From Oscillospiraceae bacterium (GTDB lineage: Bacteria > Bacillota > Clostridia > Oscillospirales > Acutalibacteraceae), in contig SVOW01000005.1 in assembly GCA_015066175.1 (NCBI GenBank), positions 62,001 to 126,000 of the forward strand: a stretch of 64,000 bases of DNA, in the 5' to 3' direction. Shown piece after piece: positions 58,799-64,000 of the stretch. Below the pieces are notes generated by a model. That model made no database searches and was not told the origin of the DNA. It saw only the letters and a program-made list of their open reading frames with translations. How positions within the stretch are numbered: the stretch's first letter is position 1; every line of letters begins with the position of its first letter. Both the position numbers and the translations under genes were made by a program.

Positions 58799-59671
58799 AT
58801 GTACAATTTTCCTATTGGTGTAATTGTTGACAGCTTCAGACTTCCCATGCCGGAAGCTGTAAAAAAAGCAAAAGAAGTAGGTGCACAGGGTATTCAGGTT
58901 TATGCGTCACATGGCGATATGGCTCCTGAAAATATGACTCCTGCAAAAATTGCTGAATTCAAAAAGTTAGTAAGTGATAATGGCCTTGTTATTTCTGCTC
59001 TTTGCGGTGACCTTGGCGGTGGCGGATTTGTCCACCCCGATAAAAATGCCGAAAAGGTTGAAAAATCAAAGAGAATTCTTGACCTTGCAAAAGAATTAGG
59101 CACAGATATCGTAACAACTCATATCGGTGTTGTACCTATTGACCCTGAAAACGAAAGATATAAAATTATGCAGGCTGCTTGCTTTGAACTCAGCTCATAT
59201 GCTGACACAATTCAGTCACATTTCGCAGTTGAAACAGGTCCTGAAAAATCAATTATTCTTAAAAAATTTCTTGATTCACTCGGCTCAAGAGGTGTAGGCG
59301 TTAACCTTGACCCTGCAAACCTTATTATGGTTTCAGGCGATGCTCCTGTTGAAGCAGTTTATAATCTTAAGGATTATATTGTACATACACATGCAAAGGA
59401 CGGTTATATGCGTTTCTATGAAAATCCCGAAATCGTTTACGGTATGCCCGGAGCACGTGAAATGGCAGAAGGTGAGCACGCAATAGAAGGCGATTCATAC
59501 GAAGAAGTACCGCTCGGAGCAGGTTCAGTTCCGTTCCCGTACTATCTTAAAGCACTTGAAGATATTGGTTATAAAGGTTTCCTTACAATCGAAAGAGAAG
59601 TAGGCGCTGACCCCGCAAAGGATATCGGTCTTGCTGTTAAATATCTTCAGAGTATTATTAACGAGGGTTAA
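58799..59671 (+). CDS. Sugar phosphate isomerase/epimerase (xylose isomerase-like TIM barrel)
   Basis: 290 residues. The AP_endonuc_2/IolE-type barrel has AKEVGAQGIQVYAS, TTHIGVVP, AVETGPE, VNLDPANL, HTHAKDG and FLTIEREVG, which carry the metal-binding Glu, Asp and His. Probably an isomerase or epimerase of a sugar or inositol derivative. The next gene, three bases after its stop, is a relative, and an oxidoreductase is divergent. Confidence 0.9.
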   Translation: MYNFPIGVIVDSFRLPMPEAVKKAKEVGAQGIQVYASHGDMAPENMTPAKIAEFKKLVSDNGLVISALCGDLGGGGFVHPDKNAEKVEKSKRILDLAKELGTDIVTTHIGVVPIDPENERYKIMQAACFELSSYADTIQSHFAVETGPEKSIILKKFLDSLGSRGVGVNLDPANLIMVSGDAPVEAVYNLKDYIVHTHAKDGYMRFYENPEIVYGMPGAREMAEGEHAIEGDSYEEVPLGAGSVPFPYYLKALEDIGYKGFLTIEREVGADPAKDIGLAVKYLQSIINEG

Positions 59672-59674
59672 TTT

Positions 59675-60541
59675 ATGAAATTTTCAGTATCATCATACAG
59701 TTTTCAGAAACTTCTGAATTCAGGAGAGTATACCCATTTTTCACTTATAGAGAAAGTTAAAGAAATGGGCTTTGATGCTATCGAATACACTGACCTGATA
59801 GTCCCCGAAAACAAAACAGAGCTTGAATTTGCAAAAGACCTTAAAGCAGAAGCTGAAAGAGTCGGAATCGAAATTTCAAGCTATACTGTTGGCGCTGATA
59901 TGTTAAACGGTTGTGACGGTGACCTTGAAAAAGAAATTGAACGCATCAAATGCAAGGTCGATGTGGCGGAAGCACTGGGCGTTAAGTTTATGCGTCACGA
60001 TGCAGGTTGGGGATACAAAGATGAAAGAAAGTCTTATATGGGTTTTGAAGAGGCTCTTCCTGTGTTTGTAAAAGGTTGCAAAGCTGTTACTGAGTATGCA
60101 AAAACAAAAGGCATTGTAACAATGATTGAAAATCACGGCTTTTTCTGTCAGGATTCTGATCGTGTTGAAAAAGTTGTATGCGGTGTTGCAGACCCTAATT
60201 TCGGTGTGCTTTTCGATTGCGGTAACTTCCTTTGTGCAGATGAAAACCCTGTTATTGCAGCAGGCAAACTTGCAAACTATGTAAAATATGTTCACGCCAA
60301 AGATTTTTTTATCCGTAGCGGAATGGGTTATGATCCGGGTTGCGGTTTCTTCCGCACAAGAAGCGGTAATTACCTGAGAGGCACGATTGTAGGGCAGGGT
60401 GATGCACCTGTTAAACAGTGCATTGAAGTAATTAAGAATGCAGGCTACGACGGCTATTTCAGCGTTGAGTTTGAAGGCATTGAAGAAAATATTCAGGCTA
60501 TTGAACAAGGCCTTAAAAATCTTAAACTTTTTGCAGAATAA
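59675..60541 (+). CDS. Sugar phosphate isomerase/epimerase
   Basis: 288 residues, same barrel family as its neighbour but clearly diverged: GFDAIEYTDL, KFMRHDAGWG, TMIENHGFF, FDCGNFLCA, VHAKDFF and YFSVEFEG give the Glu, Asp and His ligands. The gene is three bases after its neighbour and ends at a terminator. With the divergent oxidoreductase it should process one sugar or polyol through keto intermediates. Confidence 0.9.
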   Translation: MKFSVSSYSFQKLLNSGEYTHFSLIEKVKEMGFDAIEYTDLIVPENKTELEFAKDLKAEAERVGIEISSYTVGADMLNGCDGDLEKEIERIKCKVDVAEALGVKFMRHDAGWGYKDERKSYMGFEEALPVFVKGCKAVTEYAKTKGIVTMIENHGFFCQDSDRVEKVVCGVADPNFGVLFDCGNFLCADENPVIAAGKLANYVKYVHAKDFFIRSGMGYDPGCGFFRTRSGNYLRGTIVGQGDAPVKQCIEVIKNAGYDGYFSVEFEGIEENIQAIEQGLKNLKLFAE

Positions 60542-60554
60542 GAAAAATTATTTT

Positions 60555-60590
60555 AAATGCTCCTGAAAAGCGATTCGGGAGCATTTTTTT
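60555..60590 (+). terminator. Rho-independent terminator after the isomerase pair
   Basis: 12-13-bp stem with one T-G pair (60555-60566 with 60574-60586) and a run of Ts. Confidence 0.88.
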
Positions 60591-60606
60591 ATTTGCTTCT
60601 TTCCCC

Positions 60607-60636
60607 TTGACTTTACGTGATTTGTGATGTTATAAT
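60607..60636 (+). promoter_or_regulatory. Sigma-A type promoter of the dockerin surface protein
   Basis: TTGACT (60607-60612), 18-base spacer, TATAAT (60631-60636). Confidence 0.65.
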
Positions 60637-60684
60637 TACTGTGTGTGAATAATTTGTTAATTTTTAGAAAGGGAGAGAATTATA

Positions 60685-63102
60685 ATGAGCAAGAAGATAA
60701 TTTCTATTGTACTCGCAATGATTATGCTTGTTGGCTGCTTTGCTTTACCCACTCAGGCAAGAGATGCAGGTATAGGCACCGGTGCCGAAAGCTTTAATCC
60801 CGTAAAATTCTACGTAGATAAAGAAACTCTTATCGGTGCAAATATCAACACAAAGGTTAATGTTGAGATAGTTGATAAAAATTATCAGATAAGGCTGAAT
60901 TCAGTTGAAGCATACATTCCTTATTATACTGAAGGCGGCATATCTTACCTTGATGTGGCATACACCAAAGGAATGATAGTTTCAGGTGCGGAAGCACTTA
61001 CAGTTACAGGCACTTTAACAGCAAATGTAAACTCTGTTGTGCGTTATACTTTCAATTACGATATTCTTGATAAAAAGAATAATACAGTGTGGAAAAACCT
61101 TACAGGATACACATACGCATTTGTAAGCAGCAACGAATCAAAAACAGGTGCAGTAGGCTCTTACCATGCTTATCCGGGAAATCTGAGCGATGGTTGTTAT
61201 TTTGAAGTGCTTGAAACACTCAACACAACTTACGTCCAGCAGGCAGAACTTCAGTTGCTTTATAAAGTAAGAACGCAGTCAGCATGGAATTATCGCGATC
61301 CCAGAACACGTGGTGTTGGCGTAATTTCAGGCAATCAACCTTCAACGCTTACTATGATGCCGGATAATAATGGTACAAATATAGAAGGAACAATGAACTG
61401 GCCCAAGTGCGGTGCAGTTTATCGTTCAGACAGTGCTGATTGGTTAAGAATGACAGAGCCTGAATCAGGTTACTATAATTTCACAGTCAGCTTCAATACA
61501 TGGAATGACGAATGGGAAGACCAGTCAAATATCACTGAAACAACTGAAATGTATTATATCAGAAGTTCTGATAAAGTTGATGCATATAACACTGCAAACA
61601 AATATATCAAATCAAACACGGCTTTTGCAGATGGTTATTATGTGCAGAAGGGCAGATATACTGAAGACAGCTGGAATGCTTTCGTGAATGCTCTTGATGT
61701 AGCTTATCAGGTTGCTTTGTCTGTTCCCAATGCAAACTATGGTTACAAACTTGCTTGCGTAAATGCACAGTCAGCAAATGAAGCGCTTGATGCAGCTTTT
61801 GCGAACCTTAAAGAAGCAGAACATGATTTCTATGCACACAAAGACCCTGCTGTTACCCCTGCAACATGCACAGAAGAAGGTTCAGAACTTTTAACATGTA
61901 TCTGCGGCGAAACAAAAATAAATATTCTACCTGCAACAGGTCATACACGTGGTGCGTGGAATGTGGTTAAACAGGCAACATGCAATGAAGAAGGTAAAGA
62001 GGAAATCCGTTGTACTGTTTGTAATGAAATAGTTGAAGAAAAGGTAACTCCGAAAATTGCACATATTTTTGAAACAACAGTAACAGAGCCTGATTGCACG
62101 AACCAGGGCTATACAACTTATGTATGCACAGTATGCGGCTACACATATACAAGCGATTATGTTGCACCAAACGGTCACGATTATAATTATGTAAAAATAG
62201 ATCCCACCTGCACAGAACAGGGCTATACATTGTGCGCTTGTAAGAATTGTGATTACAGAACTACAAATAACTATACATCTGCAACGGGACATACTTATGA
62301 TGCAGTTGTAACAGAACCTGCTTGTACTGAGCAGGGCTACACAACATACACATGTACAGTTTGTAGTGACAGTTATGTTGCGGATTACACCACTCCTGCA
62401 GGTCACACATCTGCAGAAGCAGTTGAAGAAAACAGAATTGAAGCAGATTGCGAAAATGCAGGCTCATACGATATGGTAGTTTACTGCTCAGTATGTAATG
62501 AAGAATTATCACGTGAAACATTTGCGATTGATGCTCTCGGTCATAGTGAAGGTGATGCTGTTGAAGAAAACAGAGTTGAGCCTACAATGACTGAAAAAGG
62601 TTCATATGATAAAGTGGTTTATTGCACAGTATGTAACGAAGAGTTAAGCCGTGAAACAATTGTTATTCCTATGACAGGTGGTTATTTCAGAGAAGCGGAA
62701 GGCTCAACCACTGTCATTAATAAAGACCTCGGCTTTATTTACGGGCTTGATATCGGTCTTGCAGATATTGAAGAATATGTTGAATATGCAACGAATGTTT
62801 CTTATGAACTTTCAAGCGGCGTCGGCACAGGCTCTGCTGTTACAACATACCTTAACGGCGAAGAATGGGAAACATATATCATTATAATTTTTGGCGACCT
62901 TAACAGTGACGGCGTTATTGATATTTACGATGCATCAATCCTTGCAGCAATCGTAAACGGTGATATGGAAGTTGAAGAAGATTCAGCAATTGCTTTTGCA
63001 TCAGACCTTAATGGTGACACTGCAATTGATATTTACGACCTTGCAATTCTTAACGCTGTTGTAAACGGCGAAACAGAAATAAGTCAGGTTCCGATAATGT
63101 AA
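60685..63102 (+). CDS. Large secreted protein with Cys-rich repeats and C-terminal dockerin
   Basis: 805 residues. A signal peptide (1-25) is followed by a ~250-residue N-terminal domain that I do not recognise (GAESFNPVKF; SVVRYTFNYDILDKKNNTVW), shared with the next gene; a helical FIVAR-like part at about 300-380; about six Cys-rich repeats at 390-665 (EPACTEQGYTTYTCTVCSDS units with CxxC pairs, zinc-ribbon-like); and a dockerin at about 737-800 (FGDLNSDGVIDIYDASILAA; SDLNGDTAIDIYDLAILNAV). The dockerin suggests attachment to a cohesin such as those 4 kb upstream. No enzyme motif is visible. Confidence 0.82.
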   Translation: MSKKIISIVLAMIMLVGCFALPTQARDAGIGTGAESFNPVKFYVDKETLIGANINTKVNVEIVDKNYQIRLNSVEAYIPYYTEGGISYLDVAYTKGMIVSGAEALTVTGTLTANVNSVVRYTFNYDILDKKNNTVWKNLTGYTYAFVSSNESKTGAVGSYHAYPGNLSDGCYFEVLETLNTTYVQQAELQLLYKVRTQSAWNYRDPRTRGVGVISGNQPSTLTMMPDNNGTNIEGTMNWPKCGAVYRSDSADWLRMTEPESGYYNFTVSFNTWNDEWEDQSNITETTEMYYIRSSDKVDAYNTANKYIKSNTAFADGYYVQKGRYTEDSWNAFVNALDVAYQVALSVPNANYGYKLACVNAQSANEALDAAFANLKEAEHDFYAHKDPAVTPATCTEEGSELLTCICGETKINILPATGHTRGAWNVVKQATCNEEGKEEIRCTVCNEIVEEKVTPKIAHIFETTVTEPDCTNQGYTTYVCTVCGYTYTSDYVAPNGHDYNYVKIDPTCTEQGYTLCACKNCDYRTTNNYTSATGHTYDAVVTEPACTEQGYTTYTCTVCSDSYVADYTTPAGHTSAEAVEENRIEADCENAGSYDMVVYCSVCNEELSRETFAIDALGHSEGDAVEENRVEPTMTEKGSYDKVVYCTVCNEELSRETIVIPMTGGYFREAEGSTTVINKDLGFIYGLDIGLADIEEYVEYATNVSYELSSGVGTGSAVTTYLNGEEWETYIIIIFGDLNSDGVIDIYDASILAAIVNGDMEVEEDSAIAFASDLNGDTAIDIYDLAILNAVVNGETEISQVPIM

Positions 63103-63136
63103 ATTATGTAAGAACGAAACTCTTTAAATTGATTAA

Positions 63137-63172
63137 AAATCTTCTGCGCAATTAAAACGCAGGAGATTTTTT
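63137..63172 (+). terminator. Rho-independent terminator after the dockerin protein
   Basis: 12-bp stem with one T-G pair (63137-63148 with 63158-63169) and a T run. Confidence 0.88.
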
Positions 63173-63255
63173 GTTTGTTGTACTTGATTTATAAAACCAA
63201 AAGTGATATCATTACATTGTATGGTTATATTAGAAACTATAGGGAGGAAAATGAA

Positions 63256-64000
63256 ATGTTCAAAAAAGTGATTTCTGTATTTCTTGCTTTGACAATTGTC
63301 TTTGGATGTTTCTCCATGGCAATGACCGTTACAGCACGTCAGGTTGGCGTCGGTGGCGGTGCTGAAAGCTTCAATCCTGTTAAGTTTTCTCAGGATGTTG
63401 CAAGTGTCGGCAAGACAGATAATGTCAATGTTAACTTTGTAGCGAAAATCACTGATAAAAACTATAAGGTTAAAATCAAATCTATCAGTGTTAACTTGCC
63501 TTTCCTTGAAGAAGGCGATGAATCAAACCTGACTGTTACTTATGCATCAGGTGATGTTGTTACAGACGAAACAAAATATTCCGTAACAGGTTATATCACC
63601 GCATCAACAAACTCTGTTGCACGTTATACTGTTACATACGATATCCTTGATAAAAACGATAAAACAGTCTGGAAAAACCTTACAGGCTATGCTTATGGTC
63701 AGTTTTCAGGTTCAAATGAAAGAACAGGTGCTATAGGTACATATCCTGATAACCCCGGTCAGGTTCATTCAGGTGCTTACTTCACATCTATCGATAAACT
63801 TAACTCATGTTATGTTCAGGTTGGTTCTGCAGCACTTCTTTACACTCTGAAAACACAGCACTTGTTCTTTACTTTCGATAAGAGAACAACAGAAACAAGT
63901 GTTATTTCAGGTAATGCACCTTCAACACTCCGTACTTATCCCGTTAACTGGCCCTCAGTTATGTGGTGGCGTCAGGAAGCTGAAGGTACATGGCTTATGT
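63256..64000 (+). CDS. Secreted paralog of the upstream surface protein, N-terminal part (3' end outside window)
   Basis: The frame opens at ATG 63256, eight bases after GGGAGG, and is open to the window end (248 codons). A signal peptide (MFKKVISVFLALTIVFGCFS) is followed by the same unrecognised N-terminal domain as the upstream gene: GGGAESFNPVKF, SVARYTVTYDILDKNDKTVW, KNLTGYAY and SGNAPSTLRTYPVNWP all have matches there. The two genes are a tandem duplication. The rest of the protein cannot be seen. Confidence 0.85.
   Translation, partial: MFKKVISVFLALTIVFGCFSMAMTVTARQVGVGGGAESFNPVKFSQDVASVGKTDNVNVNFVAKITDKNYKVKIKSISVNLPFLEEGDESNLTVTYASGDVVTDETKYSVTGYITASTNSVARYTVTYDILDKNDKTVWKNLTGYAYGQFSGSNERTGAIGTYPDNPGQVHSGAYFTSIDKLNSCYVQVGSAALLYTLKTQHLFFTFDKRTTETSVISGNAPSTLRTYPVNWPSVMWWRQEAEGTWLM

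Noticed and set aside
1..64000. tRNA, rRNA and SRP RNA genes
   Set aside because: No T-arm signature, CCA end or rRNA-like stretch was seen; the ffh gene has no adjacent 4.5S RNA that I can recognise. A tRNAscan or Infernal run would settle this.
1..64000. Prophage, insertion sequence or plasmid region
   Set aside because: No transposase, integrase, phage structural or replication gene was seen, and codon use looks even throughout.

Overview
The window looks like chromosomal DNA of a low-GC, anaerobic, gut-type Clostridia, most likely Oscillospirales/Ruminococcaceae-like. This is inferred from gene content and order: a complete spoIIAA-spoIIAB-sigF operon, ylxM-ffh-rpsP-khpA, miaB-ricA-mutS-mutL-miaA, sepF-divIVA-lspA-rluD, a choloylglycine (bile salt) hydrolase, many plant-glycan enzymes, and dockerin/cohesin proteins. 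I saw no rRNA, tRNA, CRISPR array, transposase or phage gene.

Layout. 1-10.4 kb: end of an endonuclease/exonuclease/phosphatase-fold protein; a Gfo/Idh/MocA oxidoreductase with a HAD phosphatase; an operon of SGNH esterase, HAD hydrolase, GH16 glucanase and an unknown protein; an S-layer-anchored SGNH hydrolase; a YgjV-like membrane protein followed by three related membrane-anchored proteins, two with zinc ribbons. 10.4-10.8 kb: two tandem palindromic intergenic elements. 10.8-17.0 kb (minus strand): GH2 beta-galactosidase with a GPH sugar symporter, and a GH36 alpha-galactosidase. 17.1-21.2 kb: a two-unit pectate-lyase-fold protein and a BspA-like leucine-rich repeat protein. 21.2-31.2 kb: pduL, a family-4 uracil-DNA glycosylase, a DUF308 protein, rimM, trmD and a PHP phosphoesterase; a YD-repeat-like membrane protein; the SRP/ribosome operon; a DUF3592-like protein; the bile salt hydrolase. 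31.2-49.3 kb: a housekeeping block (tRNA modification, mismatch repair, cell division, lipoprotein processing, split transketolase, SpoIIA sporulation switch, tyrosine phosphatase, lipoprotein). 49.3-53.6 kb (minus): ABC exporter, DUF1854 protein, cyclic-di-AMP receptor and FkbM methyltransferase. 53.7-57.6 kb: a consensus promoter drives an unannotated 41-residue amphipathic peptide, then a secreted dockerin/DUF4474 protein and two secreted cohesin proteins, the second membrane-anchored. 57.6-60.5 kb: divergent sugar oxidoreductase and two sugar isomerase/epimerase genes. 60.6-64 kb: two paralogous secreted proteins, one ending in a dockerin.

How the parts fit. Secreted and surface proteins (GH16, esterases, beta-helix, LRR, cohesin and dockerin proteins) face outward. 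Intracellular GH2 and GH36 enzymes with a symporter take up and split oligosaccharides, and the oxidoreductase/isomerase sets probably process the sugars. The strongest candidate for something undescribed is the 53.7-57.6 kb operon: a small scaffold set with no enzyme in it, headed by a micropeptide gene with its own promoter, 5' hairpin and downstream terminator-like structures. Second is a family of inverted-repeat intergenic elements seen at three sites, including a tandem pair joined by a shared 14-bp palindrome.
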